From the NCBI RefSeq assembly GCF_001182725.1, contig NZ_CWHU01000004.1, forward strand, positions 223,506 through 287,505: a stretch of 64,000 nucleotides of DNA, given 5' to 3'. Under the pieces are notes generated by a model. It was not told the origin of the DNA. It ran no database searches and was given only the letters and a program-made list of their open reading frames with translations. This document shows positions 41,965 through 50,633 of the stretch, piece by piece (position 1 is the stretch's first letter; the number at the start of each line of letters is the position of its first letter). A program made the position numbers and the translations under genes. The DNA comes from Anaerococcus jeddahensis (GTDB taxonomy: Bacteria; Bacillota; Clostridia; Tissierellales; Peptoniphilaceae).

Positions 41965-44181
41965 TTATGCTTGTTCTTTGTTAGCTTTCATTTTGTAAGC
42001 TGCAAGTCCCATAATTGTAAGACCAGCTACTACAAAGATGATAGAACCAATTCCACCTGTTTGTGGGATTGATACTTTCTTATTCTCGATTTGTTGACCT
42101 TTGATAGAATCTTTATCATTGTCATATCCTATATGAGCTGGCGCTTTTTCACCTTGTTTATATCCTGCAACTTTAACATATGATCCTTTTGCTACCTTGA
42201 AATCAATGTCGCCATTTAATTTAGCAAATCCTTTTGGAGGTGTTTTCTCTTCAAGTTTGTAGTCACCATATTCAAGGCCTGTGATTTCAAATTTACCTTT
42301 ACCATCAGATGTTAATTCTATAGCATTGGCATTACCAGCTTCCCATTTATAAGCTGTTGCATTTTCTATAAATGCTTTGTTATATGCTTCTTGAGCTGTT
42401 GTAACTTTTGCTTTTTCTTCATCTGTTTGTTTATCTGCATCAAGATTGTTGTATGTTTCTACAGCTTTATCTAGGGCCTTTTTAGCAGTTTTTACTGCAT
42501 TTGCATCTTTTTTATCTGCTACTAGATATTTACCTTCAGAGTTTTTAACGTAGAAAACTGCTCCAGCTAGTCTTTCTGTTCCTTCTTGGTTTGTTTTTAC
42601 AAATTTCTTTCCACCAGTTACAACCTTTGGTTCAGTTGGGTTAAGTGGTTTTGGATTTGTTGATTTGTGGTTTGTTACTTCAATTTTACCATTTTCTGCT
42701 TTTGTATATTCAGCATCAGATAATGTTTTTGACTCTGTTTCAACTACCTTATATGATTTGTCTTTCTTTAGACCTTTCCATGTATAAGAAGTTTTTCCAC
42801 CTTTTTCAAGTGTTACTTCAGATTCAAAAGTATAACCAGCAACTGAATCTAAATCGCTTGCTTTTACATCTTCACCTGTATTTGCATCTACAAGTTTGAA
42901 TTTAGCGTATTCACCTTCTACCCAATCGGAGTCTTTTCCACCCCAAGTTTTTTCAACTGATACTTCACCATTCTCATTTGGCTTTGTTGGTTTTGGTGTG
43001 TTTCCTTTTGAAGGAGTATTTCCGTAGTGGAATGTGATGTCGTTGGATTCTGGGATGTCAACGATAGCTTTTGAGTTAACAGTTGCAGAGTATTTTAATT
43101 CTACAGTTACAGGTGCGTCTTTACCATTTAGCAATGCAAGGTTTTTACCTTGTAGCCTTAGGCTGAATCCCTTGTCAGTTTGTACTAGTTCTGCATTTTC
43201 CCCTTCTTTGCTTGGAGTAATTTCTTTTCCACCAATTGTTACCTTAAGGTCTTTATTGTATGTTAGACCTTCAGTCATAATATCGTCCCAGTGAGCTTCT
43301 GCTAGATTAGAGTTTGCTGGGATTTCAGTTTTTACTTCGTATGGAACATTCTTACCAATTTCAGCTTTTGCTGTTGCTTTTTTTGCTTGGTAATTATTAT
43401 AATCAGCACCAACTTTTAATTTGTCAGCAGCTTCTTGTTCAGCAGCTGTTAATTCATTATTCTTTAGGAAGTTTTTGTCGATTTGTGGTTTATCTTGAGT
43501 ATTTTTTGGATATACGTGAGCACTTTCTACTACACCATCACTATTTACAAGTGGTAATGTAATTTTTACTGGAACAGCTTTGTTATCTGTTATAGCTTCA
43601 CCATTTGGACCAACGTATTTTGACATTGAATGAATTTCATCAATTTCAAATTTACCTTTTAATTCTGATGTTTGGAATGTAACACCAGCATTTTCAATTG
43701 TAAGTCCACCAACAGCCTCTTTAACATCTGTAGTAGATGTAAGTGGTGTAGCTGGAACTAACTTATCAGCGACTGATGTACCTTTTGCTTTAACATAAGC
43801 TTTTCCATCTTTAACATCTTTTTCTATAATTGTTGTGTTATCTTTTGGAATTTTAAAATCTGAAGCAAATTTCAAAGCGAAGTATACATCTTTAATTTCA
43901 TTTACTTTCTTTTTATTAATACTCTCTAAAATTGTATTAAGTTGATCTAAATTTTGGCTACCATTATAACCGTTATTTTTCTCACCATCTTTGGCTGTTC
44001 CTTTTTCAACTGCATTTGAATCCCAAGCTGCTAATGTTTCTTTATCCATTATTAGCTTATGAAGGGTAACTGTTTTTGTTACTTTATCAGTTTCAGCCGC
44101 ATTAGCATTTACAAAAGGTGCTGCTATTATTCCAAACACCATTGCGAATGCTGTTAAAAATGACAAAATTTTGTGTTTCAT
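41965..44181 (-). CDS. Major fimbrial pilin, isopeptide-forming, sortase C substrate
   Basis: 738 residues. Signal peptide ending ANAAETD. Pilin motif VYPKNT near 225 supplies the lysine used for polymerisation. A D2-type isopeptide domain follows (about 260-390), then a Cna-B domain (VSVEKTWGGKDSDWV...YKVVETESK) and a C-terminal SpaA domain with YKLEEKTPPKGF (E-box). Sorting signal IPQTGG, hydrophobic helix, KMKANKEQA. Strong RBS AAGGAG. Forms the shaft of the pilus, cross-linked by the class C sortases encoded upstream. A 168-base leader with two competing hairpins precedes it. Confidence 0.92.
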   Translation of the reverse strand: MKHKILSFLTAFAMVFGIIAAPFVNANAAETDKVTKTVTLHKLIMDKETLAAWDSNAVEKGTAKDGEKNNGYNGSQNLDQLNTILESINKKKVNEIKDVYFALKFASDFKIPKDNTTIIEKDVKDGKAYVKAKGTSVADKLVPATPLTSTTDVKEAVGGLTIENAGVTFQTSELKGKFEIDEIHSMSKYVGPNGEAITDNKAVPVKITLPLVNSDGVVESAHVYPKNTQDKPQIDKNFLKNNELTAAEQEAADKLKVGADYNNYQAKKATAKAEIGKNVPYEVKTEIPANSNLAEAHWDDIMTEGLTYNKDLKVTIGGKEITPSKEGENAELVQTDKGFSLRLQGKNLALLNGKDAPVTVELKYSATVNSKAIVDIPESNDITFHYGNTPSKGNTPKPTKPNENGEVSVEKTWGGKDSDWVEGEYAKFKLVDANTGEDVKASDLDSVAGYTFESEVTLEKGGKTSYTWKGLKKDKSYKVVETESKTLSDAEYTKAENGKIEVTNHKSTNPKPLNPTEPKVVTGGKKFVKTNQEGTERLAGAVFYVKNSEGKYLVADKKDANAVKTAKKALDKAVETYNNLDADKQTDEEKAKVTTAQEAYNKAFIENATAYKWEAGNANAIELTSDGKGKFEITGLEYGDYKLEEKTPPKGFAKLNGDIDFKVAKGSYVKVAGYKQGEKAPAHIGYDNDKDSIKGQQIENKKVSIPQTGGIGSIIFVVAGLTIMGLAAYKMKANKEQA

Positions 44182-44301
44182 AATTTTCTCCTTTTTATTT
44201 TTTTGTCAATTTGCCTTGATATGTTTTGGCTTTCGCCTATCAATTATGTATAAACTGTATTTCAAGATTTATACTAGAAACGTTCCGACATTTATAATTT
44301 A

Positions 44302-44330
44302 CCCTGTGAGCCCACAGGCTTACTGTGGGC
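44302..44330 (-). promoter_or_regulatory. Two mutually exclusive GC-rich hairpins in the major-pilin leader
   Basis: CCTGTG (44303-44308) can pair with CACAGG (44313-44318), or GCCCACAG (44310-44317) with CTGTGGGC (44323-44330). The arms overlap, so only one can form. They lie between the broken pilin gene and the major pilin start. No T-run follows, so simple termination is unlikely. Confidence 0.5.
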
Positions 44331-44349
44331 CAAGGTTAATTAACTATTT

Positions 44350-45166
44350 TTATACTTTTAGTTTATCTCTTCTTTTCCAATAGGTCAATACCGCGACAAA
44401 CATTACCAACAGTCCTATTACAGTAAATCCAATCCAAACTCCAGGTCCACCCGTTGAAGGATATTGTGCCTTTTCGTTTGTGATTAAAAATCTGTTTGAA
44501 TCTGAATTTTCTTTGTTTTCTTTTTCAAGTTTCACTTCAATTTTAGGAATGTTATTATCGTTTTCTTTCTTATATTCTATTTTACCATTTTTCACAACAA
44601 ATTTGAAGACTATTTTTTCAACAAGTGCATATCCTTACGGAGCTTTTGTTTCAAAAATTTGATATTCGCCATCAGGAATATTACTAAATCCAAAATGACC
44701 CTTCTCTTCAGAGGTTGATGTCCATTTTGATGTTAAGACAGTATCTTGTTCGCCCTTTTCATTAATATCAACATAGGCATTATCAATCTTCTTTTGAAGT
44801 TTGAACTCAGCTCCCTTTAGGGCTGTTTTATCATTAGCGTCTACCTTTTTGAAGTAGATTGATGGTTGTTTGATGTTGCCTATATCGGTTGTGATTAGGT
44901 TGATATCACGGGCTAGATATTTGTTTGTATCACCATCTTTGTATGCTTTCATATCTACATTATCATTTGATATTGTTAGATTTTCTTTTGTTGCATATTT
45001 ATCTAGGCTTGTTGAACTTTCTTTAGTTTCAAATGTGACTTTGCCTGTGTTTTTATCAACTAATCCTACATCATAAGTTGCCTTGGCACCTATTCTAGTG
45101 TCGTCTTTGTATGGCATATCTACTATAAATTGATATTCTCTTTCAGCGTCGACATCAGCTCCTTTA
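44350..45166 (-). pseudogene. Broken SpaA-type pilin or tip adhesin (5' end lost, internal stop)
   Basis: A continuous frame of about 270 codons reads ADVDAEREYQFIVDMPYKDD at its upstream end, then a D2-like pilin domain and a Cna-B domain (SIYFKKVDANDKTALKGAEFKLQ, YQIFETKAP), interrupted by TAA at 44635-44637 exactly where KAPxGY needs its variable residue. It continues in the same frame to a YPSTGG sorting signal, helix and WKRRDKLKV. The upstream end stops inside the right half of a repeat (GTCGAGATGGG), with no signal peptide. One nonsense change plus 5' loss: not a functional pilin unless part is re-expressed. Confidence 0.85.
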
Positions 45167-45562
45167 GTCGAGATGGGTTATGATACGCTTGTTTTTTTTA
45201 TGGTTTTTGTCTTATTTTTCTTTCCATTTTTTATTTAATCAGTTATTTTTGTTTTGTTTTTAATTTTTTTATTTAATCTGCTATTTTTTATTTTGTATTC
45301 CAGTTTTCATTTCTAATTTTGAATTTAATAAATAGAAGATTAAATCTATTTGAAGATAAAGAGTGCATCTATCAATTACCCATCTCGATCCTAGTCGAGA
45401 GATCTATTACGTAGACTTGGATCTTTATTTTTTATTTTCTTTGGATTTCTCCTCTGGCTTTTATTTTTTTCCAAATTTTTCAACGAGATTTCTCAGCGCT
45501 TTCGCACTTGGTTTTAGGGATAAATATGCCAAATCAAAGCATATTTATCTGATCGAGATGGG
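45167..45562. repeat. Repeat copies at the broken pilin end: half F, R, F
   Basis: Half F 45167-45178 (only the GTCGAGATGGG end remains, fused to the pilin remnant), R 45379-45406, F 45485-45562. The last carries a hairpin with arms GATAAATATGCC/AGCATATTTATC (45519-45549, one mismatch). Nothing else is recognised between the pilin remnant and the sortase terminator. Confidence 0.85.
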
Positions 45563-45649
45563 TTTTGGTTTGATTGATTATTTTCTAAATTCTTTGTTTT
45601 TATCCTAATAATAGTTTCATTATTTTTCCTTTATAAAATTTTCCAAAAT

Positions 45650-45682
45650 AAAACCCATTCCTTGTCGCTTGGAATGGGTTTT
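45650..45682. terminator. Terminator after the sortase genes
   Basis: AAAACCCATTCC and GGAATGGGTTTT around a nine-base loop; minus strand continues ATTTTGG. It separates the sortases from the pilin genes. Confidence 0.75.
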
Positions 45683-45707
45683 GGGTTCTTTATTAATTTT
45701 TAGTATT

Positions 45708-46544
45708 TTATCTTAATATTGTTTTTATTAATTTTATTATTACGAATACTAGCAAAATAAAGTCTATTATTAAAAATCCTATATACAGATAATTTGTAAT
45801 TTTTACGTTTTTACTTATTTGTGTTGTTTCGATTTTATTTGTGGCTTCTTCTTCTTTTTCTTCTACTCTTCTTGCATTTATCAAAAGCCTGTGGGTGAAG
45901 GCTGGATATGGGGTACAGGTTAGGATTGTTACTATGTCTTCTCCGTCTACTACTGTTAGTTTTTCCCAATCGTATGGGCTTATTACTTCTTTTGAAAAAA
46001 CCTCATAGGTTAGGGTTTTTTCTCCTCTTTTTATATAAAACCTGTCTCCTTCTACTAAGTCATTTACGTAGAGTAAAAATATATCTGTCCACCAACCTCT
46101 GTGTCCTGCCAAAACGCTTCTGGTTGATTTTCCTCCGACTGGAATTGATGTTCCTGAGACTTGGCCAACTCCTTTTAGCATGTGGTCATAGCTTGCATCC
46201 AAAAATATAGGCAAATTAACATTTATTTTTGGTATGACCAAGTAGGCAAATATTTCATCTTGATTATCAAGTATATTTACCGATCCCAAATTTTTGCTTG
46301 TAAAGGGATCTACCATGGATATGTCGGATTTTTTTACTATTTCGTTGTATTCTTTGGCTTTTTCTTCGACTTGGTCAAATTTTTCGTCCTTTTTTTGGGC
46401 TTCTATTACTCTTTGAATATTTTGTTTGTTTTCTATATTTGAGTAAATCCTTCTTGAAAATGGAAAGGCTAGGGTTATTAGGCCAAAAATTATCAAAATG
46501 AAGCCTAAAATTTTAAATTTCTTTTTCTTTGATTTGCTTTTCAA
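45708..46544 (-). CDS. Class C (pilus-polymerising) sortase, third of three
   Basis: 278 residues with a TTG start; GGAGG lies nine bases upstream and no ATG fits. N-terminal and C-terminal membrane helices. The class C lid motif is DPFTSKN. Catalytic set: His in VLAGHRGW, Cys in TILTCTPYP, Arg in THRLLINARR. Joins pilins through the VYPK lysine. It overlaps the preceding sortase gene by 32 bases, so translation is coupled. Confidence 0.92.
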   Translation of the reverse strand: MKSKSKKKKFKILGFILIIFGLITLAFPFSRRIYSNIENKQNIQRVIEAQKKDEKFDQVEEKAKEYNEIVKKSDISMVDPFTSKNLGSVNILDNQDEIFAYLVIPKINVNLPIFLDASYDHMLKGVGQVSGTSIPVGGKSTRSVLAGHRGWWTDIFLLYVNDLVEGDRFYIKRGEKTLTYEVFSKEVISPYDWEKLTVVDGEDIVTILTCTPYPAFTHRLLINARRVEEKEEEATNKIETTQISKNVKITNYLYIGFLIIDFILLVFVIIKLIKTILR

Positions 46545-47394
46545 TTTTTATTACCTCCATTTTCATTATTTTGGAATTTCTCTTTTCTCTTAGATATACC
46601 ATTATGGTAAATAATAGTATTGGCAAAAGTACTAAAAACAATTGGAAAAAGTTTGGTTTTAGCCTTGGCGTGTTGGCTGATCCGTCGTCTATGGCTTGGG
46701 TGTAAGGAATCCTGTATCCTCTTACCAATAGTCTGTGGGAATTTATCATATAGGGCGTACAGGTCAAAAGGGTTGCGTAGTCTTTTTTTTCTACAACCAA
46801 AATCGGTTCAAAATTTGATGGTTCTACTACTTGAATTTTATCGACCTTGTATGCCAAAGTTTCTTTTATATTGTGGATATAAAATATATCGCCTTCTGTC
46901 ATTTGGTTTAGATTTCTAAATAAAAGTGCATTTGGAAGACCCCTGTGGGCGGTTATAACTGTGTGGGTTGATTCGCCCCCAATTGGAAGGGAAGTTCCTT
47001 CCAAGTGGCCTGCCCCTTTTTCCAAAACTTCATCGCTTGTTCCAGCGTAAATTGGAAGGTCGACTGCAATTTTTGGGATTTCTATATGGCCCAACATTTC
47101 GTGAACTTCTAGCATTTTTGCATATTCTGCCCTAGCATCTTTTACTTTTTTATCATATGGGTCTACAAGTTTTGATGGGTCAAGAGTTTGGTTGTAAATT
47201 CTTGCAAGCTCCATCCTTCTTTCTAATTCTTTTTTATCAATTTTTTCTTTTTCTTTATTAAAAATTACAATTTCATCATTAGCCTTAATTTCATAAAATT
47301 TTTGGCTTATGAAAGGATAGGAAAAAATCAAAAATCCAAGCAAAAATATTAGGATAAAGGGAAGATTTTTCTTTAAATCAGTCTTTCTTCTCAT
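46513..47394 (-). CDS. Class C sortase, second of three
   Basis: 293 residues from ATG 47394, with AGGTGA upstream; a GTG three codons earlier falls within that site. Lid motif DPYDKKV. Catalytic His in VITAHRGLP, Cys in TLLTCTPYM, Arg in NSHRLLVRGYR. N- and C-terminal membrane helices. Very similar to the upstream sortase (shared IPKIxxDLPIYAGTS and VGHLEGTSLPIGG-type segments), so the two are recent duplicates. Confidence 0.93.
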   Translation of the reverse strand: MRRKTDLKKNLPFILIFLLGFLIFSYPFISQKFYEIKANDEIVIFNKEKEKIDKKELERRMELARIYNQTLDPSKLVDPYDKKVKDARAEYAKMLEVHEMLGHIEIPKIAVDLPIYAGTSDEVLEKGAGHLEGTSLPIGGESTHTVITAHRGLPNALLFRNLNQMTEGDIFYIHNIKETLAYKVDKIQVVEPSNFEPILVVEKKDYATLLTCTPYMINSHRLLVRGYRIPYTQAIDDGSANTPRLKPNFFQLFLVLLPILLFTIMVYLREKRNSKIMKMEVIKIEKQIKEKEI

Positions 47395-48286
47395 TATTTT
47401 CACCTAGCTTATCTAGTTTTTCTTTTATTTGATCAATTTTACTGGATGTTTTTTTGTTTTCTTTCCTCAATTTTCTAATTCTCCACAAGAGGATAATAAT
47501 TATAATCAAGGCTAAGAAGAATAAAATTCTAAATATCCAATTTGTTTTGTTTTCTTTAATCAATTCTTCATCTACACTTTCTACATATTCTACCCTGTGA
47601 CCTCTGACTAAAAGTCTGTGAGAATTTATCATAAAAGGAGTACAGGTCAAAAGGGTCGCATAATCGTGGCCCGGTGCAATCATAAGATCTTCGAAATTAC
47701 TTGGCTCTATAACTTTAATTTGATCAACTTGGTAGGCCAAAGTTTTTTCTATATTGTGAATATAAAATTTATCGCCAACTTCAAGCTCGTTTAAGTTTGT
47801 AAAAAGAGTTTTTTCTGGAAGGCCTCTGTGAGCTGTTAAAACTGTGTGGGTATTATTTCCACCAATTGGTAGAGATGTTCCTTCCAAATGGCCCACGCCT
47901 TTTTGCAAAACATCCTCACTCGTTCCAGCATAAATTGGAAGATCTTGGTTTATTTTTGGAATCTCGACATGGCCAATCATCTCCTCAACTTCAAGCATCC
48001 TTGCATATTCTTTCCTACCTTCCTTGTATCTTTTTTCAGTAAAAGGATCAGTTGTAGGTCCGCCTGACAAAGAATCGTTGTAGGCTTTGGCAAGACCAAT
48101 TCTTCTTTGGATTTCTTCCTTATCAAGTTTTGATTTCCCTTGGTTAAAAACCTCAACTTGGTTATTTGAATCAATTCTATAGTAAAATCTTGATATTATT
48201 GGATACAAAAGGACAAGAATTCCCACCAAAAATATAAATTTCCACAAAATATTGGATTTTTTCGATTTTTTATTTTTATTTTTCAT
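47378..48286 (-). CDS. Class C sortase, first of three
   Basis: 302 residues or so from ATG 48286, chosen because GGTGAT lies just before it; the frame runs on 31 codons upstream without a ribosome site. Lid motif DPFTEKR; catalytic His in VLTAHRGLP, Cys in TLLTCTPFM, Arg in NSHRLLVRGHR; C-terminal membrane helix and a charged tail. First gene of the pilus-sortase transcript. Different sortases in one locus usually divide the work between shaft and tip pilins. Confidence 0.93.
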   Translation of the reverse strand: MKNKNKKSKKSNILWKFIFLVGILVLLYPIISRFYYRIDSNNQVEVFNQGKSKLDKEEIQRRIGLAKAYNDSLSGGPTTDPFTEKRYKEGRKEYARMLEVEEMIGHVEIPKINQDLPIYAGTSEDVLQKGVGHLEGTSLPIGGNNTHTVLTAHRGLPEKTLFTNLNELEVGDKFYIHNIEKTLAYQVDQIKVIEPSNFEDLMIAPGHDYATLLTCTPFMINSHRLLVRGHRVEYVESVDEELIKENKTNWIFRILFFLALIIIIILLWRIRKLRKENKKTSSKIDQIKEKLDKLGENNEKKD

Positions 48287-48436
48287 TTTATCACCATAAT
48301 TTAAATTTCTTACTCGAATTAATCTTACACCAAAAATACTTATAAATAAAGGATTTTTTGTAAAAGCGAAAAAAATCATAAAAATTTATGGACATTTCTC
48401 AAATTTTTCTTATCTATATATGAAAGGAGCGATAAT

Positions 48437-48622
48437 ATGAAACTAAGAATTAAATTTGAAGTAAACGACGGACAAGAGCTAAAAAAATTATCTAGAACTT
48501 TTTCAAATCTTGACAAGACTCTTACAAACGAAGAGCTAAAAAACTTCGCAAATGCATACATTGCCCTAAGCGAAGTTGAATCATCTAGATTTGAAAAAAT
48601 AATAGAAGAAGAAATCAAATAA
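48437..48622 (+). CDS. DUF1659 family protein
   Basis: 61 residues, MKLRIKFEVNDGQELKKLSRTFSNL..., ending in a helical acidic tail. DUF1659 proteins are small, soluble and of unknown function, almost always encoded next to DUF2922, as here (15 bases downstream). RBS AAAGGAGCG is clear. Confidence 0.85.
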   Translation: MKLRIKFEVNDGQELKKLSRTFSNLDKTLTNEELKNFANAYIALSEVESSRFEKIIEEEIK

Positions 48623-48637
48623 TAGAAAGGAGAAAAT

Positions 48638-48859
48638 ATGCAAATTAAAACCCTAAAATTATCATTTAAAGATGCAAAAGGAAAAACAAAGATGGTAAGT
48701 ATCGACCATCCAAAGGCAGATTTAAACGACCAAGTAGTAAAAGCACAAATGGAGGCAATGGTAAATTCAAAAGTCCTCCAAACAAAAGAAGGAAAAATAA
48801 GCGCAATAAATAAGGCTTATATGGAAAGCGTATCAAGAGAAGATTTTAACATAGGCTAG
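48638..48859 (+). CDS. DUF2922 family protein
   Basis: 73 residues, with the LSFKDAKGKTKMVSIDHPKADL core that marks DUF2922. Pairs with the DUF1659 gene upstream. Function unknown; the pair is widespread in Firmicutes. RBS AAAGGAG. Confidence 0.87.
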   Translation: MQIKTLKLSFKDAKGKTKMVSIDHPKADLNDQVVKAQMEAMVNSKVLQTKEGKISAINKAYMESVSREDFNIG

Positions 48860-48864
48860 AAGAA

Positions 48865-48889
48865 AAACCGGGGACTTCCCGGTTTTTTT
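48865..48889 (+). terminator. Terminator of the DUF1659-DUF2922 operon
   Basis: AAACCGGG and CCCGGTTT with a five-base loop and a T-run. Confidence 0.88.
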
Positions 48890-48949
48890 ATATTGATATT
48901 TTTAGATAATTCAAGGAATTTATTTTAATATTATATTTACAAAATTAAT

Positions 48950-49261
48950 GAGATCTCTCGACTAGGCCCGATATGGGTTTGGGTTAGATTTTTTTTATTG
49001 CTAAAGTCTTTGTATCTGTATTTTATTTATTTTTTATTTTTAATTCAAGAATAAATTTTAATATTTTATTTACAAAATTAATGAGATCTCTCGACTAGGC
49101 TCGAGATGGGTGATTATTATATTAATTTATTGCTAAAGTTTTTATTTTTGAATTAGCTATTTTTTATTTTAAAATTTAAATTAATAAATACAATATTACG
49201 TTAATTCTAAGTTTCTAATTGCATAAATCAGTTACCCATCTCGAGCTTGTCGAGAAATCTC
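48950..49261. repeat. Three short copies of the GAGATCTC...GATGGG repeat (F, F, R)
   Basis: F 48950-48977 (ending CGATATGGG, one change), F 49083-49110, R 49235-49261. The two F copies share their upstream flank ('TTTACAAAATTAATGAGATC') and follow-on 'TTATTGCTAAAG', so the unit itself looks duplicated at about 133 bases. The remaining gap to 49476 has nothing recognised. Confidence 0.88.
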
Positions 49262-49476
49262 CTGTTTTTTTTTGTATTTAAATTTATTTTTTTCTTTAGT
49301 AATTTTATATATAAATTTTCACCTCATATTCCATCTATTTTAATTTTAACCTTGGCAAAACTCTTTTAGCCTTATTTTTTCCTTTTTATTGGCTTTTATC
49401 TTATTAAACTTTTTTTGAAATTTTTACTAGAATTATGGTGTCGACAAATTTAAGCGATCGCAGTTAGGAAAATTTT

Positions 49477-49998
49477 ATGAAAATATGTATAGAAAATTTG
49501 AATGCGATTATTGAAAAATACCAGCCTCTTTTGCTTTCTATGGCTAATAGGTTTCCGATTTTTGACAAGAATGAGGCTTATATCATGGCGAGGGATATGG
49601 TTTTTGATATTGTTTTGGATTTTGATCCTGATAAGGGATCTTTCGGTGGATATTTGAAGTATAGACTTTATTTTTATTTTTTGAATGAGTGTAAAAAGGA
49701 AAGGGTAAGCTCTTTAAATGATAGGGATATGAAGGGGAATGAAATTATTGAAAAAATTGAGGATGATTTTTCCCTTGAGGATGAATTTATTAAAAATATT
49801 GAAATAGAGGAGCTTTTTAAGGCTATTAAAACTTTGAAAAAACAGGAAAGAGAGATTTTGTATTTGAAATATGATAAAAATTTGCCTCACAAGGAAATTG
49901 CTAAGCTTTTGAATCTTTCTACAAAGTCTATTACTAATTATCATTATAATATTGTTAGAAAATTGAGAAAATATTTTGTTGATCATGATTTGATTTAG
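49477..49998 (+). CDS. Small sigma-70-family factor
   Basis: 173 residues. Region 2 lies in the first ~80 (YQPLLLSMANRFPIFDKNEA, FDPDKGSFGGYLKYRLYFYF) and region 4 in the last ~60 (LKKQEREILYLKYDKNLPHKEIAKLLNLSTKSITNYHYNIVRKLRKYF, helix-turn-helix). No anti-sigma gene follows. The closest style is SigH/ComX-type or short ECF factors. The next gene, 80 bases downstream, encodes a ComK-like protein, which points to a competence or late-growth role. RBS TTAGGA is modest. Confidence 0.82.
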   Translation: MKICIENLNAIIEKYQPLLLSMANRFPIFDKNEAYIMARDMVFDIVLDFDPDKGSFGGYLKYRLYFYFLNECKKERVSSLNDRDMKGNEIIEKIEDDFSLEDEFIKNIEIEELFKAIKTLKKQEREILYLKYDKNLPHKEIAKLLNLSTKSITNYHYNIVRKLRKYFVDHDLI

Positions 49999-50077
49999 TC
50001 TGTTATTGACTTAATTTGTATTTTATTGTACACTTAATGTCTAGAGAAGTCTTTCTTCTTTTAGGAAAGGAGGATTT

Positions 50078-50554
50078 ATGGACAGGATTGTAGCTATTCT
50101 TCCTACTGAAATCAAGGGTTTTGGTGTGGGATGTGAAATTTATACAAATTCGAAAGTTTTTGTTGATAGGAGATCTTGTGAGATTTTTTTGAAACATTTG
50201 GCAAGCAAAAGGTCAATTTCCATTAAGCTCATGCACAAAAATATGAGAGAAATTCTCAAGGTTTCTAGGAATTTGCCCTATTGTATTGATGCTTTTAATG
50301 TATTTTTTCCTTTTAAAATCAACCAAACTGATAATGATGATTTAAGGCGTGGTTTTGTCAATTGTTATTATGTGAAAAACATTGAAAATTCTACAATTAT
50401 CCTTAAAAACGGGATGACTCTTTCAAGTCTTAATAGGGACAGGGCTTTGAAAAATAATTTTAACAATGCTAGCAAGATTATGTATATGAAATTTGCCAGA
50501 GATTTGTCTAAAATGAGAAAGTCTGTGGATTTTGTTGATGAAATTGCACTTTGA
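50078..50554 (+). CDS. ComK-like transcription factor
   Basis: 158 residues. The family layout is visible: a first part with CEIFLKHLASKRSISIKLMHK (cf. the ComK 'C..G.s..GR...' strip), PYCIDAFNVFFPF, and the more conserved RRGFVNCYYVKNIENSTIILKNGMTLSSLNRDRALKNNFNNASKIMYMK, which matches the 'WI....I..i.....tii.F.nG..l......s......Q..rA' part of ComK. ComK activates DNA-uptake genes by minor-groove binding. RBS AAAGGAGGA is strong. No DNA-uptake genes are in the window, so the assignment rests on the protein alone. Confidence 0.65.
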   Translation: MDRIVAILPTEIKGFGVGCEIYTNSKVFVDRRSCEIFLKHLASKRSISIKLMHKNMREILKVSRNLPYCIDAFNVFFPFKINQTDNDDLRRGFVNCYYVKNIENSTIILKNGMTLSSLNRDRALKNNFNNASKIMYMKFARDLSKMRKSVDFVDEIAL

Positions 50555-50591
50555 TTTTATCTTTTTGAAATTTGTTGAAATTAAAAATAAA

Positions 50592-50632
50592 AATGCTCTT
50601 GTAGAGATGTATTTTTTCTACAAGAGCATTTT
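50592..50632. terminator. Convergent terminator between the ComK-like gene and nagB
   Basis: AATGCTCTTGTAG and CTACAAGAGCATT with a 13-base loop and T-runs on both strands. Confidence 0.88.
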
Positions 50633-50633
50633 T

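Noticed and set aside
44595-44637. Frameshift in the pilin remnant
   Set aside because: Both halves are in the same frame (174 codons apart); the break is a single in-frame TAA, plus loss of the 5' end.
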